Part shown: in pieces, positions 34,302 to 46,430 of the stretch
Numbering within the stretch: the first letter of the stretch is position 1
How the letters are laid out: each line of letters begins with the position of its first letter
Assembly (NCBI RefSeq): GCF_042477335.2
Contig: NC_091263.1
Span: 70,488,501-70,552,500 of the forward strand
DNA length: 64,000 bases
Origin: Ovis canadensis
Taxonomy: Eukaryota; Chordata; Mammalia; Artiodactyla; Bovidae
Reading direction: 5' to 3'
Translations under genes and position numbers: made by a program
Notes under the pieces: generated by a model
The model's database searches: none
The model's input: the letters and a program-made list of their open reading frames with translations, nothing else
Told to the model about the DNA's origin: nothing

Positions 34302-35196
34302 ACTATAAAATATTGGCTGTTATTCCCTTTGCTGTACAATACAATCCTTATAGTTTTTTTTAGCCTAATAGTTATGTTGTACTTATTGCATACTAGGCTG
34401 CCCTCTAAGTGTTGTGCATGTAATCTTCACAATTCTGGGAGAGTAGATACTGTCGTAACCCATGAGGAAATGGAAGGTTGACAAATAAGTTGTGCTTGGT
34501 GCTGCAGTACTCTGAAACCTTTTCTTTACAGTCTGGATATGTTTGCCCTTCACACATTTGCAGACTTACCACATCTTTGCAAAAGATTTCTTCTGTCAGT
34601 TTCTTCTGTCAGCAATAGGTTATTGGTAATTTTATCTGATTACCTCTAGAGGGCTCGATAGATTTTGGGATAAGTAAAAGTCAAGGAGCAGTGCTTCAGT
34701 CTAACTCTGTTTGAAAAATTTGGAACATATGATAGGTGTTGGTTAGGTAAGCTGGTGGTATTCTATAAATCCTCTATTTTGTCAATTTTGAGAGGAATGC
34801 CATTTTTTTTTTTTGGCATCATAATGTGTCGATATTGTGTGCATTTAATATGATAGCATTTCTCTTCAGAAAGCTGTTATTTAGGTATAGCTGTCCCCCA
34901 CCCCCTTTAGGTGTGCCTGTTAATCAGTTGATGAGATCTAGTATCAAGGCAGTACAGTCGTGTTTTGACCATTTGACTGTATTTTCTACCTGACAAGCAC
35001 TATCAGCCTGTCCTTGGCCCTGTGCATAGTCTTTGCCTGTTCAGTGCTGAGAGCTAGATTTCCTTTTAGCCAGCTAAGGTTAAAGTTGCTGTGGGTTCCG
35101 AGGCTTGATTTTGTATCCTCACTCTTTTCTTTAGACTTCCTGTAAGGATATCTTGATGACTCAGAGACAGATGTAGCTATGTGTTTTGCCTTACTG
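34302..35196. other. Intron, no clear feature
   Basis: A MIR-like word (actaggctgccctctaagtg, aatcttcacaattctgggag) lies near 34,390-34,450. Otherwise nothing. Confidence 0.4.
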
Positions 35197-35399
35197 TGTT
35201 AGTCACTTAGTCGTGCCCAACTCTTTGCAACCCCACGGACTGCAGCTCACCAGGCTCCTCGGTCCATGAGATTTTCCAGGCAAGGATACTGGAGTGGGTT
35301 GCCATTTCTTTCTCCAGGAGATCTCCCCAACCCAGGGATCGAACCCAGGTCTCCTGCACTGCATGCAGATTCTTTACCGAGTGAGCTGCAAGGGAAGCC
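35197..35399 (-). mobile_element. Bov-tA SINE
   Basis: A full-length antisense copy. Confidence 0.87.
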
Positions 35400-35649
35400 T
35401 CACTGCCAACTGAAGTGAATCAGCTAGTTGAGGGGACAAGTTAGCAAATACTTTCACTGGAAACAGGACCTGAATTAAAACTTGAAAGTCCAAGGGCAGT
35501 TAATGTTTATTGGATACATCCAAAACCTTGTTTTATTATGGGAACACACTTCTACCTGTGTCCTTGTCCTTGTTCCCTGGTAGCCATGCATGAGCTGTCC
35601 ATCCCTGTAGTATGGTCATGTTGAGGATGCTATATACATGGAGTCATTT

Positions 35650-36110
35650 GAGATCTGCCTTTTTTTTTTTTCCATTCACTAAGCAGAATGCCTTTAAGAT
35701 CTTTTCAGGTCTTCATGTGTGTCAGTGTGAGCAGTTCTTTCTGTTTTATTGCTGAGTGGTATTCCATTGTATGGATGTGCCAGAGTTCAGCATTTGTCTG
35801 TTGAGGTATGTGTGCCTTGCTTCCAGTTCGGGTACTGTCAGTAATGCTGCTATGAACGTTCATGTACAAGTTTTTATTTTTTTATTTTTTTTTCCCCGGC
35901 CCCTCCTCCCCCCATGTACAAGTTTTTAAATGAACATAGATCTTTTTTTAGATAAATGCCAAAGAATATGATTGGTGGGGTGTATGATAACTAAATGTTT
36001 AATTTTATAAAAAACTACCAAAGTTTTCCATAACAGCTGTGCCATTTTATACTGCTACCAGCAGTGTAATGAGTCTACTCATATCTTCTTATTGCTTGTT
36101 CATTCTTTGT
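35650..36110 (-). mobile_element. L1 LINE fragment
   Basis: attgctgagtggtattccat, aatgctgctatgaacgttca and cataacagctgtgccatttt are antisense L1 passages in order. It contains a 37-bp insertion at 35,876-35,912. Confidence 0.75.
35876..35912 (-). mobile_element. Tiny retroinsertion with 15-bp TSD
   Basis: An exact repeat catgtacaagttttt at 35,861-35,875 and 35,913-35,927 brackets 37 bp. On the minus strand this reads as a G-rich body followed by an A-rich tail, which fits an extremely 5'-truncated L1-mediated insertion. Confidence 0.7.
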
Positions 36111-36694
36111 CACATAAGTGGTGCTAAAAATTTTATGTGAGGAAAATCATAAAAAATAAGGTGTATGCATTGATGTAGTTGTTTCATCAGTATATACCGT
36201 TGCTCTCAGGAGATTAAAATTAGTAGTTCTAGATTGTTTGCTTGGGCAGTCTTTTGTTGATCTCATTGAAGTGGTGAATAACTGAAGAATGAGGTAGGTT
36301 TTTTAACTGAACTTTCATGCTATATCATTTGACCATTTTGGAATCTAAAGAACTTTTGCTTCTTTCTCTTTAACTCTCTTAATGTCTCTAGCAATGTGTA
36401 TCTTTCTCTAAATTGTTAATAATTTCTGATACTACAACTCCTGTTTATTGTAGAATACCTTATATTTTTTCATTCATTTGCCTTTTTATTTTGTCATGAA
36501 TTATTTTATCTACTCTTTTAATGACTTGATATGGTATTGAAACACCAGTTAGAACTGTGCTCACTATCAAAACAGGCAAACAGGTTGCCTAAGCAACCAT
36601 ATCTACACAGGCCTTACTCAGTCACTGAAATAGCATGGATTTTTTTAGGCCAAGGGAACTATCCAAGAATTTTGTGAATACACACACACACACG
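36111..36694. other. AT-rich intron, unrecognised
   Basis: Nothing recognisable, apart from a (CA)n run at about 36,681-36,693. Confidence 0.4.
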
Positions 36695-36699
36695 TATTA

Positions 36700-36895
36700 A
36701 TTTTTTTTCTTTTTCAGATTCTTTTCCCATACAGGTTTTTATAGAGTATTGAGTAGAGTTCTCCGGGCTATACAGTAGGTCCTTGTTGATTATTTTATAT
36801 GTAGTAGTGTGTATATATATGTTAATCCCAAACTCCTCATTTATCCTCTCCCTGCTTTCCCCTTTGGTAACCAGAGTTGGTGTTTTAAATCTGTG
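36700..36895 (-). mobile_element. Ruminant L1 3' UTR fragment
   Basis: cagattcttttcccatacag, gagtattgagtagagttctc and tatacagtaggtccttgttg are the antisense 3' region of ruminant L1, also seen near 44.5 kb. Confidence 0.75.
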
Positions 36896-37154
36896 ACTTA
36901 CTTAAACAAGAGTGGTGTTAGTAGAGAGGATAGAAAGGAAATAATTCAAGAATATTTGAGAAGCAAGGTGATCATTTTGTAATGTATAGAAACATCAAAT
37001 CGCTAGGTTGAACTCCAGGAATATACACATAGGCCAACTATGCTTCAACAAACAGATTTATAGAAAAAAGATCAGATTTGTGATCACCAGAGTTGGGGAG
37101 GGGGGTGGAGGATTGGATGAAAGTGGTCAGAAGGGTCAAACTTCTAGTTATAAG

Positions 37155-37458
37155 GGCTTACCTGATAGCTCAGTTGGTCAAGAATCCGCCTATAATGCAG
37201 GAGACCCTAGTTTGATTCCTGGGTTGGCAGGATCTGCTGGAGAAGGGATAGGCTACCCACTCCAGTATTCTTGGGCTTCCCTGGTGGCTCAGCTAGTAAA
37301 GAACCCGCCTGCAATACAGGAGACTTGGGTTGGATCCCTGGGTTGGGAAGATCCGCTGGAGACGGGAAAGGCTACCCACTCCAGTATTCTGGCCTAGAGA
37401 ATCCCATGGACTGTATAGGGTCACAAAGACTCGGATATGACTGAGTGACTTTCACTGT
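37155..37458 (+). mobile_element. Dimeric Bov-tA insertion
   Basis: A first unit truncated at ctccagtattcttgg is joined to a full second unit from 37,273. The TSD is ctagttataag at 37,144-37,154 and ctagtgataag at 37,459-37,469, one mismatch, so both units arrived together. Confidence 0.85.
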
Positions 37459-37705
37459 CTAGTGATAAGATAAATGAGTACTCAGGATGTAATGAGAAGC
37501 ATGATTAATTACTACTGCAGAATGGTAGGTATATGAACATTGTTAGAAGAGTAAATCCTATGAGTTCTTAGCACAGGAAGAGCTTTTCTCTCTTTCTCTT
37601 ATTTTTTAATCTAGATGAGATGATGAATATCCACTAAATGTATTGTGGTGATCATTACATGATGTATGTGAGTCATATTACGCTGCACACCTTAAACTTA
37701 CACCA

Positions 37706-37910
37706 TGAAAGTGAAAGTCGCTCAGTCGTATCTGACTCTTTGTGACCCCATGAGCTACACAGTCCCATGAAATTCTCCAAGCCAGAATACTGGAGTGGGT
37801 GGCCGTTCCCTTCTCCAGGGCGTCTCCCCAAACCAGCATCTTCCCAAGTCGAGCCCAGGTCTCTCGCATTGCAGGCGGATCCTTTACCCGCCGAGCCACC
37901 AGGGAACCCC
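37706..37910 (-). mobile_element. Bov-tA SINE
   Basis: An antisense copy inserted in the end of the L1 fragment. Confidence 0.87.
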
Positions 37911-38202
37911 TAAAGCTTAAGCTGTATGTCAGACAGCTCAGTAAAACGGGAAGGAAAAGAGTGGCGTTTAGGTGGCATTTGATGAGGGGCAGAGAATGTA
38001 AAGGGCGGAGGGAGAGGACTCGGGCTTCTCTGTCTCAGGCGACTTAGTGCCCCTCACAGGAAAAAGGAATGCTGAAAGAACACAGGTGACCATTTTATTT
38101 TGTTTTCCAAGAAGATGAGGTACTCTCTGGTGATACCTGGAAGGAGATGTCTTAATGAGGTGAGAATTCACTGGTTAGATTTAGATATACCCTCTTATGT
38201 GT

Positions 38203-38880
38203 TTCAGTCAGTTCAGTCGCTTAGTTGTGTCTGACTCCTTGCAACCCCATGGACTGCAGCACGCCAGGCCTCCCTGTCTGTCATCAACTCCCGGAACTTG
38301 CTCAAACTCATATCCATTGAGTCGGTGATGCCATCCAACCATCGCATCCTCTGTCATCCCCTTCTCTTCTGGCCTTAAATCTTTCCCAGCATCAGGGTCT
38401 TTTCCAGTGAGTCAGTTCTTTGCATCAGGTGGCCAAAGTATTGAAGTTTCAGTTTCAGCATCAGTCCTTCAAATCAATATTCAGGACTGATTTCCTTTAG
38501 GATTGACTAGTTGGATCTCGTTGCAGTCCAAGGGACTTTCAAGTCTTCTCCAACACCACAGTTCAAAAGCATCAATTCTGTGGTGCTCAGCTTTCTTTAC
38601 AGTCCAACTCTCATATCCATACATACTGGGAAAACCATAGGTTTGACTAGATGGACCTTTGTTGGCAAAGTAATGTCTCTGCTTTTTACTGGGCTGTCTA
38701 GGTTGGTCATAGCTTTTCTTCCAAGGAGCAAGCGTCTTAATTTCATGGCTGCAGTCCCATCTGCAGTGATTTTGGAGCCCTAAAAAGTAAAGTCTGTCAC
38801 TGTTTCCATTGTTTCTCCATCTATTTGCCGTGGAGTGATGGGACTGAATGCCATGATCTTAGTTTTTTGAATGTTGAGTT
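38203..38880 (-). mobile_element. BovB LINE 3' end
   Basis: About 680 bp of antisense BovB with many small indels, including loss of bases in the ctgcagtcccatctgcag stretch. An older copy. Confidence 0.9.
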
Positions 38881-40420
38881 TTAGTTTGGTTTGATAGTAT
38901 TTTGTTCTTAAGATACAAATAAATAACATATGTGGGAATTACTTTTCCATAATGGTATGCCTATCAGTACTTTTCCCATTGTGTTGATGTGTACTACAGT
39001 TTTAATGAAAGAGGAAGCATTGGATAGTGCTTCCCGAATGAATGATTAGATATGTAATTTTAATGCTTTCCAGAAATACTGTCCTCTTGCTCATGTTTCT
39101 CATGTTGGCAAATAATTAAGGATGCATTATTAGTTGATATTTGCCATTAATAATAATACACTCTCCCTACCTAACAACCCCTCCCTCTTCCATAAACCAT
39201 CTATTTTTATTGTAGAATTTTGTAAAATGTTAAGATGAAAAAGGCCTTATTTTTCAGGAGCATGTTACCTAATGGAATCAAAATAGAAAAATAAAAAATA
39301 GCTCTCTGCCTGGTATTATTTGGCTTTGAGTTGTATTGTTCTCTACTTATACTGGCTGGTTTATAATTTGATGAAAGTAGCATATTTGAGTATTATTCTT
39401 TTAATCATTAAAAAAAGTTAAAATATATTAAATTTTCATTGTATTGTCTTTTATAACTTTAAGCTGCCTTCATTTCTATGGAGTAGATGCTCATTTGAAG
39501 GAATTTGTATGACAGTCTTTTTGTGTTTATCCTGCTGGAAGTTTGATCCGCTCGGTTGACAGCGTTATTTTTCTTTGCTCAAAAGCCAGCGCTAGGCCCG
39601 CAGGAAGGAAAGGAGCCTAAGCTGGAGCCAGAGGCTGGGGTCGCATAGGCCTGAGGGGTGGTGCAGTCAGAAGCCTTGCAATTGCTTGCCCTGGATCTGT
39701 CAAAATGGGTTTGGTGGGCTCTGGCTGTGCCATGGTTTATTTATATGCCTTTAGAGTAGTGATCCTGAGAATGAATGCATTGTGAGTGCAGTTTGGAAAA
39801 TTGTTGTATAGATTGCTCCAGGAGGGGGAAAAAGCCCACCTGAGAAACCCTACTATTGAACAGATCTTGGGTTCACCGGTTTAGTTTCCTGTGAGTGTGG
39901 CCCAGTGATTAAACTTCTGCCTCATCTCAGTAGCCGCTGTCAGGTTTTTGGAGGCAAGTTAGTTCATGGAAGGGAGTTTGTGTGATAGGAAGACAGAATG
40001 TGAGATTACATATATCTTAGCTCTGGCCTGAGTAGATACTGTTAAAACATGAGTGAGATGGATATAAAATAAGCTTTTTCTTCTGGTTTCAGGAAAGCCT
40101 AGTGGGGAAAAGAAAAGTAGGATTCTTTTCTAATTTCTGTGGATCCAGCTAGGATATTACATCTTACATTTTTAAGGCATTTAAAAGTACAGACAAAAAA
40201 GGACAGGACAGGCTATATTTGAACAGTGTTAAGTACAAAAACATGAATTGATAAGGTAGTAGTATCGTTCCATACTGTTTTCTGTCAGGACTTAGCCTTT
40301 GTTACACATTATGCATTTATCTTTCTCTACAAAAGAAATGCGGACTTTTCAGGAAAGTACTAACCGTTTTCAAGTAACACCTAATCTGAGTGTTAATTAG
40401 AAAATAATTTAAATTGTAAC
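38881..40420. other. Intron without recognised repeats
   Basis: One of the longer repeat-poor stretches. A G+C-rich patch at about 39,545-39,690 stands out from AT-rich surroundings. No exon with convincing splice sites was found. Confidence 0.4.
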
Positions 40421-40435
40421 CTTTCTTACATCTTA

Positions 40436-40613
40436 GGCTTCCCTGCTGGCTCAGCTGGTGAAGAGCCTGCCTGCAATGCAGGAGACCTGGCTTCGATCCC
40501 TGGGTTGGGAAGATCCCCTGGAGAAGGGAAAGGCTTCCCACTCCAGTATCCCAGCCTGGAGAATCCCATGGACGTTGCAAAGAGTCGGACATGACTAAGG
40601 GACTTTCACTTTT
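40436..40613 (+). mobile_element. Bov-tA SINE
   Basis: A sense copy with the exact 15-bp TSD ctttcttacatctta at 40,421-40,435 and 40,614-40,628. Confidence 0.92.
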
Positions 40614-40639
40614 CTTTCTTACATCTTACTGTTGTCAAG

Positions 40640-41410
40640 AGATTTTTGATGGGTGATTCAGTCTCCTTACTCTTTGTAGGTCTGTTCAAAGTCTTGAGCT
40701 AGTCTTGGTAGATTTTGTTTCTAGAAATCTGTCCATTTCATCTTGGTTGTACAATTTGTTGTACACCATTGTTCATAGTATACTCTGGTGATCCTTTTTA
40801 TTCCCGTAGAATTGATAGTTATGTCCTCACTTTCATTTCTGATTTTGAGTCTGTCCTCTTTTCTTTAGTAGTCATTCTAGCTCAAAGTTTGTCAGTTTTG
40901 TTGATCTTTTCAAGGAATCGGCTTTTAGCTTCGTTGATTTTCTCTATTGTTTTTCTCTTCTCTGTTTCATTGATTTCTGCTCTCATCTTCTTTATTTCCT
41001 CCCTTCTCTACTTTTGGGTTTAATTCCTCTTTTTCTAGTTCTGTAAGTTATAAGATTATGTTTCTGATTTATGACCTTTCTTGTTTGTTAGTGTGGGGAT
41101 TTATAGTCTGTAAATTTCCACCTCTGTGCGTCTTTCTAAGTGTCCCATAGGTTTTAGAATGTCATGTTTTCATTTTCATTCGTCTCTAAGTTTTTGCTAA
41201 TTTCCCTTGTGATTTCTTTGATTTATTTGTTAATATAATAGTGTGTTATTTAATTTTCACACATTTGTGAATTTCCAGTTATCTTTCTGTTGTTGTTTTC
41301 TAACTTCATCCCATTCTAATTGAAGATAGTTTGTATGTCTTTTAAAATATATTGAGACTTAATTTGTGAGCTACTATGTGGTCTGTCCTTAAATGTGTCC
41401 CACATACATT
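40640..41410 (-). mobile_element. L1 LINE ORF2-region fragment
   Basis: tttgttgatcttttcaagga, ttgattttctctattgtttt and tcattgatttctgctctcat are antisense L1 ORF2 passages in the normal order. Confidence 0.75.
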
Positions 41411-41511
41411 TCAGAAGAATGTGTATGCAGTTGCTTTTGAATGTCTTAGTCTTCAGTGTCTGGCTGCCAGTAGTGGGGGTAAGAGGTAGGAAGATGGATT
41501 GGGGAAAAAAG

Positions 41512-41757
41512 GGTCAGTTCAGTTCAGTCGCTCAGTCATGTCCGACTCTTTGTGACCCCGTGGACTACAGCATGCCAGGCCTCCCTGTCCATCACCAACT
41601 CCCAGAGTTTGCTCAAACTCATGTCCATCGAGTTGATGATGCCATCCAACCGTCTCATCCTCTGTCATCCCCTTCTCCTCCCGCCTTCAATCTTTCCCAG
41701 CATCAGGGTCTTTTCCAGTGAGTCAGTTCTTCACATCAGGTGGCCAGAGTATTAGAA
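41512..41757 (-). mobile_element. BovB LINE 3' fragment
   Basis: A well conserved short antisense 3' end with a GTTCA tail. Confidence 0.88.
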
Positions 41758-42307
41758 AGGATACCAGTCCTTTAAATAAATCCCTTGGAAGTCACTTAGC
41801 TGGAGAGAGAGGGCCTTGCAACTACCGGGGATCAGAGGGATGGGGAGGAAAGGTGCAACAAAAATGAGCACCTGTCTCTGCATCTTTGTGATCAGAAGCA
41901 GCAGTCGGTGGTCAGAGCACAGGTCACATAGATCTGTGGTATTTGGAGGACAGTATTTTTTGCCCCCCCTAGCTCCCATAAGCTGTGTCCAGGCTGCTCT
42001 GGAACCTTGCCCAGCTGACCTCTGTGTTGCTAGAGGAAGCTGGGTAGCTGCTACAGTGCTACGAGTTGAAATTGAGATTAAATGTAACTTACTGTCCAAG
42101 CTTTCGCCTGGAAGTTGCAAGCCTTAAATAGGTTCCCTAGTTCCAAAGCACAGCAGACAGATTCTGCCAGTGCATTTGTTGTCTTGTAGTTATCAACTAC
42201 TCACTGGACAGTCTCACTTTGACCGTATTTCTTGCTTTTAGTGGAACACTGTATCTTAGTGTCTTGTATTCTCATGTTTGCATGTTCGTTCATTCACCGA
42301 ACAGTTT
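41758..42307. other. Intron, unrecognised
   Basis: Moderately G+C-rich with open frames on both strands (41,816-42,127 +, 42,120-41,752 -), neither with a recognisable product nor good splice sites. Could be an old LTR, but I cannot place it. Confidence 0.35.
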
Positions 42308-42321
42308 AAGCCAAGGCACTA

Positions 42322-42606
42322 CTGCTGCTGCTGCTGCTGCTGCTGCGTCGCCTCAGTCATGTCCGACTCTGTGCGACCCCATAGACGGCAGCCCACCAGG
42401 CTCCCCCGTCCCTGGGATTCTCCAGGCAAGAACACTGGAGTGGGTTGCCATTTCCTTCTCCAGTGCATGAAAGTGAAAAAGTGAAAGTGAAGTCGCTCAG
42501 TCGTGTCCGACTCTTAGCGACCCCGTGGACTGCAGCCCACCAGGCTCCTCCGTCCATGGGATTTTCCAGGCAGGAGCACTGGAGCGGGGAGCCATCGCCT
42601 TCTCCA
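42322..42606 (-). mobile_element. Bov-A2 SINE
   Basis: (CTG)n head and two monomers. Exact 14-bp TSD aagccaaggcacta at 42,308-42,321 and 42,607-42,620. Confidence 0.95.
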
Positions 42607-42696
42607 AAGCCAAGGCACTAGAGCTACCCGTTCTTTGTAGTCACTGTGCTTTTAGTAAGGGCCTCTTGCTTCTGCCATATTTACTGAGTAAACGCA

Positions 42697-42902
42697 AGTG
42701 AAGTGAAGTGAAGTGAAAGTTGCTCAGTTGTGTCCGATTCTTTGTGACCCCATGGACTATACAGTCCATGGAATTCTCCAGGCCAGAATACTGGAGTGGG
42801 GAGCCTCTCACTTCTCCAGGGGATCTTCCCAACACAGGGACTTAACCCAGGTCTCCTGCATTGCAGGCGGATTCTTTACCATCTGAGCCACAAGGGAAGC
42901 CC
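42697..42902 (-). mobile_element. Bov-tA SINE
   Basis: A full-length antisense copy with a (gtgaa)n tail at its left end. Confidence 0.88.
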
Positions 42903-43446
42903 AACTCAAGGAAATGTGATAAAGCTATATTTGTGACTGAGGAGATTTCATTTTTCAAAGTAGTAAATATCTGTTGAACTTTGATTATGTCTTTCTCATT
43001 TCTGGCTCAACTCTTGGGTTTCTTGTCTATGCATTTATAAACCAAAGAGGTCAAGAGAAAGGTTTGTTTTGAGTGTGAATGACCGGGCTGGGAAAAGATG
43101 TTGCTAAATCGCAAATACCCTTAGGAGAGAGCCGGAAAAATGTTGTCCTTTATAAAACAGAGGCATGAGAAGAAATAATGACTTCAAGAATAGCACTGTT
43201 GAATAAATTTGCAGTGTAGCAAAGCATAAAGGATGTGTTACCACTGAAACCATTTCAAATGACCTACAGTGAAGGAGAAAGAGCAGAAGTTGAAGACGTT
43301 TTTAAAATCCAAAAACACATGGCTAAGTTTTATTTCTAAACTTGGTGTTCATCCATTTACCCTGGAGAGATTTAAGATTGGCTCTGGGTCAGCTGAGCAG
43401 AGTCTGACATTCTGAAGGCATATTGAAATGCAACATTTATGTTATG
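42903..43446. other. Intron, unrecognised
   Basis: Nothing recognisable. Confidence 0.4.
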
Positions 43447-43663
43447 TGTGCATACATGCTCAGTCGCTTCAGTCGTGTCTGACTCTTATTGACCCCATGA
43501 ACTGTGGCCCTCTAGACTCCTCTGTTATGGAATTCTCTAGGCAAGAATACTGGAGTGTGTTGCCATGCCCTCCATCAAGGGATCTTCCTGACGCAGGAAC
43601 TGAACCTGCGTCTCCTGCGTTGCAGGTGGAGTCTTTACGCACTGAGCCTCCTGGGAAGCCTGC
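43447..43663 (-). mobile_element. Bov-tA SINE
   Basis: A diverged full-length antisense copy. Confidence 0.84.
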
Positions 43664-43802
43664 TATTTGTATGTAACACTAATTAATAATAAATACTAGT
43701 GTATGTTTGTTTTGAGTATTCTTTCCTGTTTTGAATTACATATCGTGAATACTTGATGTAAGAAATTTGAAATTAAGATTTTTTTAATTGAAGTATAGTT
43801 GG

Positions 43803-44416
43803 AAAATTCAGCAGCGGCCACAGGACTGGAAAAGATCAGATTTCATTCCAATCCCAAAGAAAGGCAATGCCAAAGAATGTTCATACTACCTCACAATTAA
43901 CACTCATTTCACACACCAGCATATTAAAAGCAGAGATATTACTTTACCAACAGAGTTCCATATAGGCAAAATTATGGTTTTTCCAGTAGTCATGTATGGA
44001 TGTGAGAGTTGGACCATAAGGAGAGCTGAGTGCCGAAAAATTTATGCTTTTGAACTGTGGTGCTGGAGAACACTCTGGAGAATCCCTTGGACTGCAAGGA
44101 GATCAAACCAGTCAACCCTAAAGGAAATCAGTCATGAATATTCATTGGAAGGACTGATGCTGAAGCTGAAGCTCTAATACTTTGGCCACCTGATGCGATG
44201 AATGGACTCATTTGAAAAGACTGATGCTGGGAAAGATTGAAGGCAGGAGGGGAAGGGGATGACAATGGATGAGATGGTTGGATGGCATCAGAAACTTGCT
44301 GGACATGAGTTTGAGCAAGTTTCGGGAGTTGGTGCTGGACAGGGAAGTCTGGTGTGCTGCAGTCCATGGGGTCACAAGGAGTCAGACATGACCGAGCGAC
44401 TGAACTGAACTGAACT
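43803..44416 (+). mobile_element. BovB LINE nested in L1, internally deleted
   Basis: Sense BovB. It reads DWKRSDFIPIPKKGNAKECS from the reverse transcriptase domain, then jumps near 43,900-43,920 to the SRDITLPT region, so several hundred bases are missing. Ends with a gaactgaactga tail. Confidence 0.88.
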
Positions 44417-45070
44417 GATTTACAGTGTTGTTAGTTTCTCGTGTACAGCAAACGGATTCAGTTATACATATATGTCTATATGTATTCCTTTTCAGATTCT
44501 TTTCCTTTTTAGGTTGTTACAAGATACTGAACATAGTTACCTGTGCTGTTCAGTAGGCCTTGTTTATCTGTTTTAGTAGTGTATATCCTTTAAGCCCTAA
44601 TTTCCCAGTTTATCCTCACCCGCTTTGACCTTTGAGAACTGTAAGTTCGTTTTCTCTGTGAGTCTGTTTCTGTTTTGTAAATAAGTTCATTTGTGTCATT
44701 TCTTTTGGATTCCACATATAAGTGGTACTCTGTGCATTTTGTCTTCTCTGACTTACTTCACTTAGTATGATACTCTCTAGGTCCGTCCTTGTTGCTGCAA
44801 ATGGCATTACTTCATTCTTTTTATGACTGAGTAGTTTACCATTGTGTACGTACGCTACATTTTATTTATCCATTCCTCTACTGATGGACATTTAGGTTGC
44901 TTCCATGTGTTAGTTATTATTCATAGTGCTGCTATGACTATTGGGGTGCATGTATCTTTTCAAATTAGAGTTTTCTCCAGATATATGTCCAAGAGTGGTA
45001 TTGCTTGGTCATACGGCAGCTCTGTTTTTTCTTGATAGCTTTTTAGGGAAAACTCCATACTGTTTTCCAT

Positions 45071-45362
45071 GGAGAAGGCGATGGCACCCCACTCCAGTAC
45101 TCTTGCCTGGAAAATCCCATGGACGGAGGAGCCTGGTAGGCTGCAGTCCACGGGGTCGCAAAGAGTCGGACATGACTGAGTGACTTCACTTTCACTTTTC
45201 ACTTTCATGCCTTGGAGAAGGAAATGGCAACCCACTCCAGTGTTCTTGCCTGGAGAATCCCAGGGACGGGGGAGCCTGGTGGACTGCCGTCTGAGGGGTC
45301 ACACAGAGTCGGACACGACTGAAGCGACTCAGCAGGAGCAGCAGGAGCAGCAGGAGCAGCAG
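45071..45362 (+). mobile_element. Bov-A2 SINE nested in L1
   Basis: Sense Bov-A2 with two monomers and an (agcaggagc)n tail at 45,331-45,362. Exact 16-bp TSD ccatactgttttccat at 45,055-45,070 and 45,363-45,378. Confidence 0.96.
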
Positions 45363-45395
45363 CCATACTGTTTTCCATAGTGGCTGCACCAAAAA

Positions 45396-46430
45396 GTGCA
45401 CTTTCACATTGGAAAAGTCTTTGTTTCCTCTTCACTTATGAAGGATGTTCTCACTAGATACAGAATACTGGTTGAACAATCTTTTTCTTTCAACATTTTT
45501 TTAAACTTGCTAAACCCCTATTACCTTGCTTGCAAAGCTTCTGACAGCAGGGTTATTATAATCCTTATCCTTGTTCCTCTGCGTATACTATGTTTGCCCC
45601 TCTCTGGTTGCCTCCATGATTTCCCTTTTTCTTTTCAGCTATTTGAATATGATATGCCTAGTTTGGGGTTTTTTTTAAAGTCTTGTTTGACACTTTTGGA
45701 CCTTCTTAAATCTGTAGTTTGGTGTCTTGTCACTTAACCATTCACATATTTCTCCTGCTCTGTTCTTTCTTCACCAGGCATTCTGAGTATATTACACTAT
45801 TTGATATTTTCCCACAGTTCTTGGATGTTTTCTCTTGTTTTATTTTCCTACTTCTTTTCTTCTTTACATTTCAATTTGAGTAATTTCTGTGAGCCTGTCG
45901 TCAAGTTCACTGATTCTTTTTTTAGCTGTTTCAAATCTGCTAAAAGAATTTGTTGTTTATTACCATGTTTCTCTTTCTAGGATTTCCACTATATTCTTTA
46001 TGATTTGCACGTCTCTGTCAAACTACCTGTGTGATCTTGCATGTTGTCTACCTTTTCCATTATTCTCTACCATATTAATCATGTTTTAAATTCTCTGATA
46101 ATTCTCATACCATGGCATTTCTGAGTCTAGTTCTGATGATTGCTTTGTTTCTGCAAACTGTGTTTTTATTACCGCCTTTGGCATGCTTCATAAGCTCTTG
46201 TTGAAAGGTGTCCATTTTGTGTAGAACAGGAAATACTGAGGTGAATATCTGATATGCTTGGAGAAGACTGCAAGCTTCCTTCTGCTGAGCCTTTAAGGTA
46301 GAATTTAAATTAATCTGTTAGGGGTTGGGCTATGTTTAAAGAGTATTATTGCTATGGTTACCAGCATTGATACATGTTGTTGCCATGGAAACCAAAGACT
46401 TCAAATTTCCCTAGTGTCCATTATATCCCG
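45396..46430 (-). mobile_element. Old L1-like sequence
   Basis: cttcacttatgaaggatgtt, cttgcaaagcttctgacagc, cagctatttgaatatgatat and ctgtgagcctgtcgtcaag resemble an internal L1 passage on the minus strand, quite diverged. Confidence 0.5.

Larger units (their letters stand above)
36945..37945 (+). mobile_element. Old L1 3' end split by two SINE insertions
   Basis: gatcaccagagttggggag, aacttctagttataag, then gatgtaatgagaagcatg..., gatgatgaatatccactaaa and ccttaaacttaca, then ctgtatgtcag. Interrupted at 37,155-37,458 and 37,706-37,910. Confidence 0.68.
43778..45395 (-). mobile_element. Ruminant L1 3' region, twice interrupted
   Basis: The left end tttttttaattgaagtatag lies at 43,778-43,802. 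L1 text resumes at 44,417 (gatttacagtgttgttagtt) and runs to ccatactgttttccat at 45,070, then again after 45,363. A BovB and a Bov-A2 copy are embedded. Confidence 0.82.
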
